From the NCBI GenBank assembly GCA_028284285.1, contig JANQSA010000048.1, positions 186,001 to 250,000 of the forward strand: DNA of 64,000 nucleotides. Direction: 5' to 3'. How positions within the stretch are numbered: position 1 is the first letter of the stretch; each line of letters begins with the position of its first letter. This document shows positions 1 to 7,832 of the stretch, piece after piece. A program made the position numbers and the translations under genes. The notes under the pieces are model-generated. The model ran no database searches and was not told the DNA's origin. It saw only the letters and a program-made list of their open reading frames with translations. Source of the DNA: Croceivirga sp. GTDB taxonomy: Bacteria > Bacteroidota > Bacteroidia > Flavobacteriales > Flavobacteriaceae.

Positions 1-1
1 A

Positions 2-349
2 CAACAACTGGGCTATGTAGAGGTACCCATGGAATTGAACTACGCCCTGGTGAATAGAAAATTTGGTGTGAATATCATTGGAGGGATCAGTTCACTTTTT
101 TTAGTGGATAATGCAGTAACCCTGGAATCCGAGGGCTTGATTACCGAAATGGGAGAGGCCAATAATGTAAACAATGTAAACTTCAGCACCAATATAGGTG
201 TGGGTTTAAATTATGAAATTGCTCCAAAAATACAGTTGAACCTGGAACCTATGTTTAAATATCAGTTGAATACTTTTTCGGAAATAGAAGGTGGTAATTT
301 TAGACCTTATTCCGTTGGGGTATACAGCGGCCTTAGTTTCAGGTTCTAG
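2..349 (+). CDS. C-terminal part of an outer-membrane beta-barrel protein
   Basis: The reading frame is open to the left edge, so only about the last 115 residues are present. They alternate polar and hydrophobic residues in strand-like blocks (IGVGLNYEIAPKIQLNLEP, then a strand ending SFRF). A C-terminal aromatic (Phe) is typical of proteins inserted by the BAM complex. In flavobacteria similar C-termini occur on barrel proteins encoded beside ECF sigma and anti-sigma genes, but no such neighbour is visible here. A strong terminator follows directly. Function and substrate cannot be inferred. Confidence 0.7.
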   Translation, partial: QQLGYVEVPMELNYALVNRKFGVNIIGGISSLFLVDNAVTLESEGLITEMGEANNVNNVNFSTNIGVGLNYEIAPKIQLNLEPMFKYQLNTFSEIEGGNFRPYSVGVYSGLSFRF

Positions 350-390
350 GAAAAATGTTGGTTAGGTAAACCGCACTCGCGGTCTACTCA

Positions 391-422
391 AAAGCCCTGC
401 AGCGCATTGCAGGGCTTTTTTT
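391..422 (+). terminator. Rho-independent terminator
   Basis: A perfect 10-bp stem (391-400 with 409-418) has an 8-nt loop and runs into seven T residues. It lies 42 bases after the barrel gene stop. The left arm begins with AAA, so it may also stop the convergent plsC transcript. Confidence 0.9.
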
Positions 423-479
423 GCATTTCACATAAGTGTTAGCCTTGTGTATTCCAAAACGGCCGTTAAAAAACTGGCA

Positions 480-1205
480 TTACACTTCGTGTTCAGTAAG
501 CAAATCCTGCAAGACTATTTTTCTGACTACTTCTTTGGTATGTAGCGCATCTTTAGTTTCCAAACCGGCTGTTTCTAGAAATGGATGTACCACAACACGA
601 AGTTTTCCTGGTGCTCCGCTGAAAAAGCGAAAAGGGAAACGTTTTTTACAATCCAAAAAAACAATAGGAACAACGGGAATCTTATGTGTGATTGCTATTT
701 TAAAGGCCCCGTCCTTAAACTCATCCAGAATGACATCTTCTTCGGGAACACCAGCCTCCGGGAAAATGCAGATGCTCAATCCCTTTTCCAGTCGTCGGCG
801 AACACTGCGATATACCGCCGATCTGCTTTTTGGGTTATTTCTATCCACTAAAATGCAGACCTTCTTATAAAAAAAGCCAAAGACGGGAATTTTTGCTAAT
901 TCCTGTTTCCCCACAAAAACAAAAGGATTCTTACTCACATAAAGCATCAACATGATATCCAGCATACTCGTATGATTGGCCACCAGCATATAGCTCATAT
1001 CACTGTTCATTCTTTGTTTCCATTCAATTTGCGGCAGACACGCCATACCAAACAAAATGGTTTTAGCCCATATATTCCGAGCCAACCAATAAAAAGCTTT
1101 GTAGGTTGAATCGGAAAATGTGGTCAACAGCAAAAGTGGTGAGAACACTAAAATGGGTAGGGCGACCAATAGGTAAAACCAGATTCGGTAAAATACATGG
1201 CCCAT
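480..1205 (-). CDS. plsC: 1-acyl-sn-glycerol-3-phosphate acyltransferase (PlsC family)
   Basis: Membrane-associated acyltransferase that would make phosphatidic acid from lysophosphatidic acid. The HX4D catalytic motif is seen as NHTSMLD (H78, D83 from the chosen start), followed by FVGKQEL and a FPEAG block that stands for the usual FPEGT. The N-terminus has a hydrophobic segment (about residues 8-30). I chose the ATG at 1205. In-frame TTG (1223) and GTG (1226) starts would add seven or eight residues (LRFFKN) and remain possible, but a TACTTTTG promoter-like element at 1231-1238 would place the transcript start close to or inside them. The 241-residue length is normal. The Ala in FPEAG is a modest deviation; substrate choice is not established. 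Confidence 0.88.
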   Translation of the reverse strand: MGHVFYRIWFYLLVALPILVFSPLLLLTTFSDSTYKAFYWLARNIWAKTILFGMACLPQIEWKQRMNSDMSYMLVANHTSMLDIMLMLYVSKNPFVFVGKQELAKIPVFGFFYKKVCILVDRNNPKSRSAVYRSVRRRLEKGLSICIFPEAGVPEEDVILDEFKDGAFKIAITHKIPVVPIVFLDCKKRFPFRFFSGAPGKLRVVVHPFLETAGLETKDALHTKEVVRKIVLQDLLTEHEV

Positions 1206-1230
1206 GTTCTTGAAAAATCGCAACACAGAT

Positions 1231-1238
1231 CAAAAGTA
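1231..1238 (-). promoter_or_regulatory. Candidate -7 promoter element for plsC
   Basis: TACTTTTG read on the minus strand matches the Bacteroidota TAnnTTTG consensus exactly. It lies about 26 nt upstream of the plsC ATG at 1205. No clear -33 TTG partner is visible, so this is tentative. Confidence 0.35.
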
Positions 1239-1281
1239 GAATTTTTGGCTATCTTTAAGAATATAACCAACAAACCATAGT

Positions 1282-1524
1282 ATGCGTTTCATATATATTA
1301 TCCTAATAAGTGCCCTGGCCGGCTGGTTGGCCGGAAAAATTATGAAGGGTGGTGGTTTTGGAACCTTAATCAACATTATTTTGGGAATTGTGGGAGGAGC
1401 CGTGGGGAACTGGCTCTTTGCAGCCTTAGGCATACATATTGGGTCTGGCCTGATCGGGTATTTAATTACAGGCGTAATCGGTGCCATTGTTATCCTGTTT
1501 GTTGCAGGATTATTCAAAAAGTAA
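1282..1524 (+). CDS. GlsB/YeaQ/YmgE-family small membrane protein
   Basis: An 80-residue protein of three hydrophobic helices rich in glycine: AGWLAGKIMKGGG, then IILGIVGGAVGNWLF, then IGYLITGVIGAIVILFVAGLF. This is the signature of the transglycosylase-associated / GlsB family, usually linked to general stress. The biochemical role of the family is not settled and no catalytic residues exist. It is divergent from plsC across a short shared upstream region and is followed after 88 bases by trpS on the same strand. The length matches the family. Confidence 0.85.
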   Translation: MRFIYIILISALAGWLAGKIMKGGGFGTLINIILGIVGGAVGNWLFAALGIHIGSGLIGYLITGVIGAIVILFVAGLFKK

Positions 1525-1612
1525 GGAATTTTCCTAAAGCTTTTAAACGGCGTTTATCCCCTTTTTTTATCCCTCCTGTTATGCTTACTTTTATGGCCAA
1601 ATCCTAAACGGA

Positions 1613-2581
1613 ATGGCTCGTATTTTAACAGGTATCCAAAGTACTGGAGTACCGCATTTGGGGAATATTCTAGGGGCTATTGTTCCTGCCATACAAATGG
1701 CACAACAACCTGAAAACGAATCCTTTTTGTTCATTGCTGACATGCACTCGCTCACCCAAATAAAAGATGGGAAAGAGCTACGGCACAATACGTATGCCAC
1801 AGCAGCAGCATGGTTGGCTTTTGGTCTTGATATTGAAAAAACCGTTTTTTATCGTCAAAGTGATGTGCCACAGGTTTCAGAACTGGCCTGGTACCTAAGC
1901 TGCTTTTTCCCGTATCAAAGATTAACACTGGCGCATTCCTTTAAAGATAAGGCAGATCGATTGCAAGATGTAAATGCCGGTATTTTTACCTACCCAATGC
2001 TTATGGCCGCGGATATTTTGTTGTATGATGCTGAAATCGTTCCGGTCGGAAAAGACCAATTGCAACATTTGGAAATGACACGTGATGTGGCCTCGCGTTT
2101 TCACAATCAAATGGGGGAAACCTTCGTGCTCCCTCAGGCAAAAGTGCAGGAAAATACCATGTATGTTCCGGGTACTGATGGGGAAAAAATGAGTAAAAGT
2201 CGCAATAATCTGATCAATCTATTTCAGACCGATAAGAAGTTGAGGAAACAAATCATGGGCATCGTAACGGACAGCACTCCCATGGAAGACCCAAAAGACC
2301 CCCGTAATGACAATGTTTTTGCCTTATACAAGATTTTGGCTTCACAGGAACAGATTGAAGAAATGAGTGCTAACTATCTTGCTGGAAATTATGGGTATGG
2401 TCATGCCAAACAAGCACTTTACGAAGTGGTACTCCAAAAGTTTGAAGAACCTCGCGAAAAGTTTGAGTACTATATGAATCATTTAGATGAAGTGGAAGAA
2501 GCCCTTGCTATTGGTGCAGAAAAAGCCAAAACAGTGGCCCATGCCGTTTTAGCCCGGGTCAGGGAGAAAGTGGGGTATTAA
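1613..2581 (+). CDS. trpS: Tryptophanyl-tRNA synthetase
   Basis: Class I aminoacyl-tRNA synthetase charging tRNA-Trp in the cytosol. The HIGH-type signature appears near the N-terminus as GVPHLGN, with the TGIQSTG nucleotide-binding start before it. The KMSKS loop is exact at residues 192-196. The 322-residue length is normal for bacterial TrpS. The start ATG sits just after a short leader with a TACTTTTA element, one base off the Bacteroidota -7 consensus. The stop overlaps the stop of the convergent gene by a few bases. No T-box or leader peptide with Trp codons is visible, so regulation is unclear. Confidence 0.97.
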   Translation: MARILTGIQSTGVPHLGNILGAIVPAIQMAQQPENESFLFIADMHSLTQIKDGKELRHNTYATAAAWLAFGLDIEKTVFYRQSDVPQVSELAWYLSCFFPYQRLTLAHSFKDKADRLQDVNAGIFTYPMLMAADILLYDAEIVPVGKDQLQHLEMTRDVASRFHNQMGETFVLPQAKVQENTMYVPGTDGEKMSKSRNNLINLFQTDKKLRKQIMGIVTDSTPMEDPKDPRNDNVFALYKILASQEQIEEMSANYLAGNYGYGHAKQALYEVVLQKFEEPREKFEYYMNHLDEVEEALAIGAEKAKTVAHAVLARVREKVGY

Positions 2582-3303
2582 TTCGGTTCTGCAATCCACA
2601 TATCAAAATTGTGATTTGATAATTCAGCATCATAAAGCATTAGTGATTCTTGAGAGAGCCTTAACTCAACATATTCCTTTGAAATATCTACAACAATTAA
2701 ACTAACACCACCCTCTTTGACCTGTGTGATGACCAATGGGGGCGTTTTAAAGTCTGGTAGCTTCTCTCCATATATTGTCCTTAAGTTTTTAAACCAATAT
2801 TTATTCGTTTTTGTTTCCTCTTCTTTATTTGTCTGAAAAACTAAATTGTTGGCAACATAAATTCTGGTATTATATTTCAAGTCCTCCTGCGTCTGATTTA
2901 CCTTTCTATTTATTAAATTAAACTCTCTTTTAACGTCATTCAAATTTTCAATAGACTGACCCTCTTCTGACTTTAAAGAATCCAAAGCACTTTGATACAA
3001 TAAGACTTGCATTCTTAAATCCTCCAATTCAGATTGTAGCGGTTCCAAATCCCCTCGCAACTCTTTCTCGACATCTCCTTTAATTTCTTGTCGTGTTGCA
3101 AATCCTAAGAAAGTTCCCACCAGAAGTAAAATGGTTGCCACTACTTCTATAACTCGTAATTCGAATTTCAATTCAAAATAGCGCTTATCAAAACTGTTCC
3201 TTTTTCTGGTTACCGGGCTTTGTTGGATTTTATACAATAGAAAAACATCAAGCGCCAACAAAACAAAAATGACTAGTAATAAAACTACCGTAAAAGTTTG
3301 CAT
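2578..3303 (-). CDS. Unknown two-helix membrane protein with coiled coil
   Basis: A 241-residue protein I do not recognise. Residues 4-26 form a strong transmembrane helix. A basic stretch with RKRNSFDKRYFELKFELR follows, and a second helix occurs at about 52-70 (VVATILLLVGTFLGFAT). Residues 72-145 are charged heptad-like sequence with EKELRGDLEPLQSELEDL, probably a coiled coil. A roughly 95-residue C-terminal domain ends in DMWIAEPN. This resembles a membrane anchor presenting a coiled-coil stalk and small domain, but no enzyme motif is visible. Its stop overlaps the convergent trpS stop by 4 bp. Upstream lies the repeat-containing intergenic stretch. Confidence 0.7.
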   Translation of the reverse strand: MQTFTVVLLLVIFVLLALDVFLLYKIQQSPVTRKRNSFDKRYFELKFELRVIEVVATILLLVGTFLGFATRQEIKGDVEKELRGDLEPLQSELEDLRMQVLLYQSALDSLKSEEGQSIENLNDVKREFNLINRKVNQTQEDLKYNTRIYVANNLVFQTNKEEETKTNKYWFKNLRTIYGEKLPDFKTPPLVITQVKEGGVSLIVVDISKEYVELRLSQESLMLYDAELSNHNFDMWIAEPN

Positions 3304-3384
3304 ACTTTAATTTTATAAGAAAATTACAATTAATTCCTACAACTGGCCTATTTTCAATTTCGTAGTAAATCCATGTATTTTCAC

Positions 3385-3708
3385 AAAGGATGCGTAGGAA
3401 GCCATCCAAAAAGTATCCCGATACAATCGGGAACGGACTGGATGGCGCTGCTGTGGAAAGACGCAGGATTTCAAGAAATTTAAAATCAGCCTGGAACTTT
3501 TTGTTTATTTTGGGCAATGCAAAAAAGAAAATTAACACCATTCATTTCTTTGCTTGTCCAAAGAAACGAATCAAAGAAAAGACACTTCTCTGTAGGAATT
3601 TTTGCTTCGCAAAACCGGTTTCAAAACTTCGCCATCCGCTATTCACGGATGAGCACCATCCGAAGCTTTCTCAACCTATTCTTCAGAGAAGAAGGTATAA
3701 GCAATATA
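3385..3708. repeat. Structured intergenic repeat element
   Basis: This 400-base gap between the coiled-coil gene and dprA has no convincing gene. It carries nested inverted repeats: an outer 8-bp stem (GCCATCCA at 3401-3408 with TGGATGGC at 3439-3446) enclosing a perfect 7-bp stem with a 3-nt loop (TCCCGAT at 3416-3422 with ATCGGGA at 3426-3432). TGCGT at 3391-3395 can also pair with ACGCA at 3461-3465. Downstream, 3515-3700 reads openly in more than one plus-strand frame without a credible protein. I recall similar stretches dispersed in flavobacterial intergenic regions and commonly mis-called as short hypothetical proteins, but I cannot confirm copies here, since only one is in the window. 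Confidence 0.5.
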
Positions 3709-4821
3709 TCATATCGCTTCAAACCATTTTCCGGGTAACGGGCGAACCACTCCCTTCATTTCCATGTTTAAAAGCGTAGATGAGACTTTAAAAACAGGCA
3801 ATTGACATTCCAGCGCCACCGTGTCAAGCAGTTGTTTGCCGTTTGATCGTAAGTAGTCATAGATGGACTTTTCCATTTCGTCCAACGCTACAAACAGTTG
3901 TTTTTGTACCGTAGTTTTTTTCTTATTCTCCAGCTGCCATCCCAGAATGTAGACCAGGTCCGCAGCTGATGTCAACATATGGGCCTTCTGCTGTTTGATC
4001 AAGTTGTTGCAGCCTGTACTAAGCGTATCCGAAAACCTACCGGGTACTGCAAAGACCTCCCTGTTGTAGCTATGGGCAATATCTGCTGTGACCAGACTTC
4101 CTCCCTGCTCGGCAGATTCAATGACCACGGTAGCTTCACTGATACCAGCTATGATGCGATTTCTTCTTAAAAAGTTTTCCCGATCGGGTTGGCTGATACT
4201 CCAAAACTCCGTTAAAAACCCTCCGTTCCTTTCCACCTCGGATACATATTTTTGATGTCTCCTGGGGTAGATCTGATTTAATCCATGGGCTAAACAACCA
4301 ATAGTTTGCAGTCCATGTTCCATAGCCGCTTTCTGCGCAGTTATATCAACCCCATAGGCAAATCCACTTATGATCACCGGTTGTAAGGGTGCAATTTCCG
4401 ATATAAATTCTTCTATAAAGTTTTGACCGTAATTTGTGATCCTTCGTGTCCCAACAATGCTAATGATGTGTTTTCCTTCTAAATCTATGTTTCCGCGCTT
4501 GAAAAATATAATGGGGGCATCAACACAATGTCTTAGGAGTTTTGGATAGTCTTCATTACCAAAAAAGCAATATTCAGTTTTCTCTTGTTGAATAAAGGCG
4601 TATTCCTGTTCCGCTTCCTTTAAATAGCGTGGGTCATAAAGCTTGGCCAGGGTGTGGGTCCCTATCCCGTTGATCTTCTGAAGTGTCCCCTTGCGCTCCC
4701 TGAAAATCTGGGCAGCACTCCCGCAACGTTCAATCAGTTTTTTAGCATTTACATCACCAATGTTCGGCAGGTTTTGCAGTCGTAATAACGCAATCAATTC
4801 ATCATCCGGAAGATAGCCCAT
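3709..4821 (-). CDS. dprA: DNA-processing protein DprA (Smf)
   Basis: DprA binds incoming single-stranded DNA in natural transformation and loads RecA. The order of domains is visible: an N-terminal helix-hairpin-helix region (residues 1-70, with NLPNIGDVNAKKL and KINGIGTH), then the Rossmann-like DNA-binding core (about 75-295) with ISIVGTRR, ISGFAYGVD, the FLRRNRIIAG block and AVPGRFSD, and a C-terminal winged-helix domain (about 310-370). At 370 residues it is full length. It has its own upstream region shared divergently with the HU-SPOR gene. Other competence genes are not present in this window. Confidence 0.95.
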   Translation of the reverse strand: MGYLPDDELIALLRLQNLPNIGDVNAKKLIERCGSAAQIFRERKGTLQKINGIGTHTLAKLYDPRYLKEAEQEYAFIQQEKTEYCFFGNEDYPKLLRHCVDAPIIFFKRGNIDLEGKHIISIVGTRRITNYGQNFIEEFISEIAPLQPVIISGFAYGVDITAQKAAMEHGLQTIGCLAHGLNQIYPRRHQKYVSEVERNGGFLTEFWSISQPDRENFLRRNRIIAGISEATVVIESAEQGGSLVTADIAHSYNREVFAVPGRFSDTLSTGCNNLIKQQKAHMLTSAADLVYILGWQLENKKKTTVQKQLFVALDEMEKSIYDYLRSNGKQLLDTVALECQLPVFKVSSTLLNMEMKGVVRPLPGKWFEAI

Positions 4822-4917
4822 TGGCTAAAGTTTTCCACAAAATACCAAAAATCAAATGTTAATAAAAAGTTACCAGGCATATTCCTTCTCCCTTCATTTT
4901 TTTAAATATTTGCAGCG

Positions 4918-5871
4918 ATGCGCGTAGAACACTATATAGCAGAATTGCTGTACCGATACAACTGTGTAGTTGTACCGGATTTTGGGGCTTTTCTCGCTAA
5001 TACTTTCTCCGCACGAATTGATTCAAAAGAAAATACATTATATCCTCCGTCAAAAACCTTGTCATTTAATCAAAGCCTGATCCATAATGACGGGCTTCTG
5101 GTGTCCCATATGGCTAACACTAAAAAATTGCCTTATGATGCACTACTTGAACAAGTGCTTCAGGAAACAAAACATTGGAAAGAAAAGTTGGAAAATGGGG
5201 AATCCCTTTTCCTGGAAGGTATTGGAAAGCTTTGGATGGGGAAAGAGCAAAAAATATTATTTACTCCTGAAAATACCATTAATTACCTGGCTTCTTCATT
5301 TGGCCTATCCGCCTTTCCCATGACAACTATTTCCAGGGAGACATTAAAGGAGGAGGTACAAGTTTTGGAAGAACGCGTACCTTTTTTGATCACTCCTGAG
5401 AAACGTAGCACTCCCGGTTTACGGCCCTTTTTAAAATATGCTGCCATCTTGTTGTTGGCGCTGTCTACAGGAATAAGTGGCTATCAGTTGTTTCAGCAGC
5501 AACAAAAACGCAAACAAGTGGTTGCCGAGGAAGCGCAACAACAAGTGTCCCGCTACCTGCAGGAAGCCACTTTCTTTGAAAGCAGCCCTTTGGAACTACC
5601 CGCCTTACAACTTGAAATTTCAAAGAGAGCGACATATCCGCGACACCATATCATAGCAGGGGCCTACAGGATACGGGAGAATGCCGATAAAAAAATTGCA
5701 TTGCTAAAAAAACAGGGGTACCAGGCCCGTTATTTGGGCACCAATTCTTATGGCTTACATCAAGTGGCGTATGCTACACTATACGACAGGAAAGAGGCGC
5801 TTCAATTCTTAAGACAAATTAAGAGAACGGTATCTCAAGACGCCTGGATGTTGTCGGAACGAAAAAAATAA
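4918..5871 (+). CDS. HU/CCDC81-like and SPOR domain membrane protein
   Basis: The N-terminal 130 residues match the bacterial CCDC81-type HU domain pair found in Bacteroidota (MRVEHYIAELLYRY, VVPDFGAFLAN, then FLEGIGKLW). A single transmembrane helix lies at about 172-188 (YAAILLLALSTGISGYQLF), then a linker rich in Gln. The C-terminal SPOR domain (about 235-317) has HHIIAGAYRIRENADKK and a repeat of the fold. SPOR domains bind denuded peptidoglycan, so this likely links a cytoplasmic DNA- or protein-binding HU module to the cell wall at division sites. That topology is inference. AATATTTG lies 8 bases before the ATG, so the transcript may be nearly leaderless. Confidence 0.88.
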   Translation: MRVEHYIAELLYRYNCVVVPDFGAFLANTFSARIDSKENTLYPPSKTLSFNQSLIHNDGLLVSHMANTKKLPYDALLEQVLQETKHWKEKLENGESLFLEGIGKLWMGKEQKILFTPENTINYLASSFGLSAFPMTTISRETLKEEVQVLEERVPFLITPEKRSTPGLRPFLKYAAILLLALSTGISGYQLFQQQQKRKQVVAEEAQQQVSRYLQEATFFESSPLELPALQLEISKRATYPRHHIIAGAYRIRENADKKIALLKKQGYQARYLGTNSYGLHQVAYATLYDRKEALQFLRQIKRTVSQDAWMLSERKK

Positions 5872-5925
5872 AATTCGCTTTATCCCACCAGCTTACATCG
5901 CTTTCCTACCTTTACCAAAAAAAGT

Positions 5926-6438
5926 ATGCTCGCAAAAACTCCAAGTGAATCGCGTACCATTATGACGGACCTGGTCCTACCCAGTGAAACCAACCCTCTG
6001 AATAACTTATTTGGCGGAGAACTGTTGGCAAGAATGGACAGGGCAGCCAGTATTGCCGCCCGGCGGCACAGTCGTAGAATCACTGTCACCGCTTCCGTTA
6101 ACCATGTGGCTTTTAATCGTTCTGTTCCTTTGGGAAGCGTACTTACCGTTGAAGCTGCCATATCCAGGGCATTTCGTACCTCCATGGAAGTGTTTCTGGA
6201 CGTTTGGATGGAAGACCGCATTAGTGGAGAACGTAGCAAAGCTAATGAAGCCATCTACACCTTTGTGGCCGTGGATGAAACCGGTAGCCCCACCGAAGTA
6301 CCTCCGCTGCAACCGGAAACGGAATTGGAAAAAGAGCGTTATGCGGCGGCATTACGTAGAAAGCAATTAAGCCTTGTCCTTGCTGGAAAGATGAAACCTA
6401 AGGAAGCTACTGAATTGAGAGCCCTTTTTGTGGATTAA
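5926..6438 (+). CDS. Acyl-CoA thioesterase, hotdog fold (YciA-like)
   Basis: Cytosolic hotdog-fold thioesterase hydrolysing acyl-CoA. The family signature is seen in NNLFGGELLARMDRAASIAARRH: the GG before the central helix and the acidic residue in the helix are the usual active-site elements. The second strand block is TASVNHVAF, followed by EAIYTFVAVDE. At 170 residues it matches the single-domain YciA/BACH type. It follows the HU-SPOR gene by about 54 bases on the same strand and may be read through from it. Chain-length preference cannot be told. Confidence 0.9.
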   Translation: MLAKTPSESRTIMTDLVLPSETNPLNNLFGGELLARMDRAASIAARRHSRRITVTASVNHVAFNRSVPLGSVLTVEAAISRAFRTSMEVFLDVWMEDRISGERSKANEAIYTFVAVDETGSPTEVPPLQPETELEKERYAAALRRKQLSLVLAGKMKPKEATELRALFVD

Positions 6439-7055
6439 AGTATATAAAATTTTAGGCCAATCGAAGGAGAAAAAATCTGTGTTCTTCTAAAAAAATTGTT
6501 TTGACTTGGTGCAGAATCTATCGCCAAAAAATCCCAGTAATGTTCAAAATTCAAAAGAAGTCCTACGGTTTTTCCCAAACGGTAGGAAACTTCAATAAAG
6601 GCCAATAGTGAGAAAGCGGTGTCCTTAAAACGTGCCCTATCCAGTCTATGCTGATATTTGGCATATCCAGGACCTATTCCAGAACGTACTCCCAAGTTAC
6701 TTTCCACCTTCAAAAAAGAATGTGCTACCAAGGCATGTAAATGTAGGATTGAAGTATTATCCATATTCCCCACCTGTTCAACTTTGCTAACTTCAGCGCC
6801 AAAATATCCAAAATTGGCTCCCAAAAGCCAGTTTTTGTCAACTCTAACCATCCCTCTTAAGGAAAAACCAATATCTGTAGTGTAGGCTTCCGAGAGAAAA
6901 TTTTGCCCGTACGCCAATGGCAAAGCAAAAGAAACCCCCATCTCACCTAAAACATCATAATAACTACTAGTCCTTTCTTTCTGCTGAGAAAACATCATAT
7001 GGCTTGTCATTGAAAAAGCAAGCAACACTACTATGTGTTTAAAACTCATACTCAT
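6435..7055 (-). CDS. Outer-membrane beta-barrel protein of unknown function
   Basis: I start at the ATG at 7055 (MSMSFKHIVV), which gives a signal peptide ending near MMFSQ and a 206-residue protein. An ATG six bases downstream is equally possible; an upstream start at 7106 would overlap the preceding gene by 68 bp and spoil the signal. The mature part has repeated amphipathic strands (GFSLRGMVRVDKNWLLGANFGYF, then VGLLLNFEHYWDFLAI) and ends in SIGLKFYIL. Its start overlaps the end of the upstream lipoprotein gene, so the two are probably translationally coupled. The stop overlaps the convergent thioesterase by 4 bp. Confidence 0.72.
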   Translation of the reverse strand: MSMSFKHIVVLLAFSMTSHMMFSQQKERTSSYYDVLGEMGVSFALPLAYGQNFLSEAYTTDIGFSLRGMVRVDKNWLLGANFGYFGAEVSKVEQVGNMDNTSILHLHALVAHSFLKVESNLGVRSGIGPGYAKYQHRLDRARFKDTAFSLLAFIEVSYRLGKTVGLLLNFEHYWDFLAIDSAPSQNNFFRRTQIFSPSIGLKFYIL

Positions 7056-7767
7056 ACCTATTGGTATTACTATTGGCTGAAATCTCAACTTCCTTTTCTT
7101 CAACAATACCTTTGTTAATGCGTTTATACGATAAAATTACCACACTATGTTGCAGCGTTTTAAAAACAATGTTTGTACTGTTTTCTTCCGGTAGCAGTTT
7201 TTCAAATAGCAGTTCGCTTTCAGAATTACCTTCAATATTTGAAAAGTCAATCATCTTTTGAATAGGAGGGTATTGCAATCTAAGTTCAATGGTGTCACTA
7301 TTGTTTTCGCTCCGTGTTCCTATAAAAGTGGCATTGACTATCTTTTGCAATTCAAATTTTGGTAGGGTATATACCAAAGAATTAGGTTCAATAGCATTAA
7401 TCTCGTTGAGTAGTATACTGGTGTGATCTTGCTTGTACAAGCTGGATTCCTCATCATTAACGATAGCAAAAATTACCCCAAAAGTCTCTGGTGATGGAAT
7501 AGTTATTTCAAAGCTACCCCGATTATTTGTAGTGCCTCGACCTATTAAATCAGTATCATTTTTTAATGATCCAAAAAAGGGTGGAATAAATAACCGTGGC
7601 GCCAGAAAATTTCCGGATGCATATACCTCAACTGAAACATCGGCAAAGGGTGCATTTTCAACATCACTTACTGCCCCCCTGATCAGCAATCTTTGGTTAT
7701 CTTCATAATCCAGGTGACAACTGGTAATCGTAATCATTAGTAATACTACGGAAAATGCGTATTTCAT
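7039..7767 (-). CDS. Lipoprotein with carboxypeptidase-regulatory-like domain
   Basis: From the ATG at 7767 the protein begins MKYAFSVVLLMITITSC, a lipoprotein signal with the lipidated cysteine at residue 17. The next 100 residues resemble a CarboxypepD_reg-like beta sandwich (RGAVSDVENAPFADVSVEVYASG, then NRGSFEITIPSP). Such domains in Bacteroidota sit at the N-terminus of TonB-dependent receptors or on surface lipoproteins. The remaining part is beta-rich and unrecognised. The upstream in-frame extension to 7833 would bury the signal and is rejected. It overlaps the barrel gene downstream, suggesting an outer-membrane pair; partner and ligand are unknown. Confidence 0.72.
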   Translation of the reverse strand: MKYAFSVVLLMITITSCHLDYEDNQRLLIRGAVSDVENAPFADVSVEVYASGNFLAPRLFIPPFFGSLKNDTDLIGRGTTNNRGSFEITIPSPETFGVIFAIVNDEESSLYKQDHTSILLNEINAIEPNSLVYTLPKFELQKIVNATFIGTRSENNSDTIELRLQYPPIQKMIDFSNIEGNSESELLFEKLLPEENSTNIVFKTLQHSVVILSYKRINKGIVEEKEVEISANSNTNRYEYEF

Positions 7768-7832
7768 ACTCTTATGATGCGATAAGAGAAAAAAGTTGTC
7801 AGGTAGTTTGTAGATTTTACGTTTACATAACA

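Noticed and set aside
436-870. Plus-strand open frame of 144 codons
   Set aside because: It is antisense to plsC, whose motifs are clear, and its translation has no domain-like content.
3390-3779. Plus-strand open frames of 129 and 73 codons
   Set aside because: They overlap each other in different frames, lie on the structured repeat and run into dprA; the composition does not look like a folded protein.
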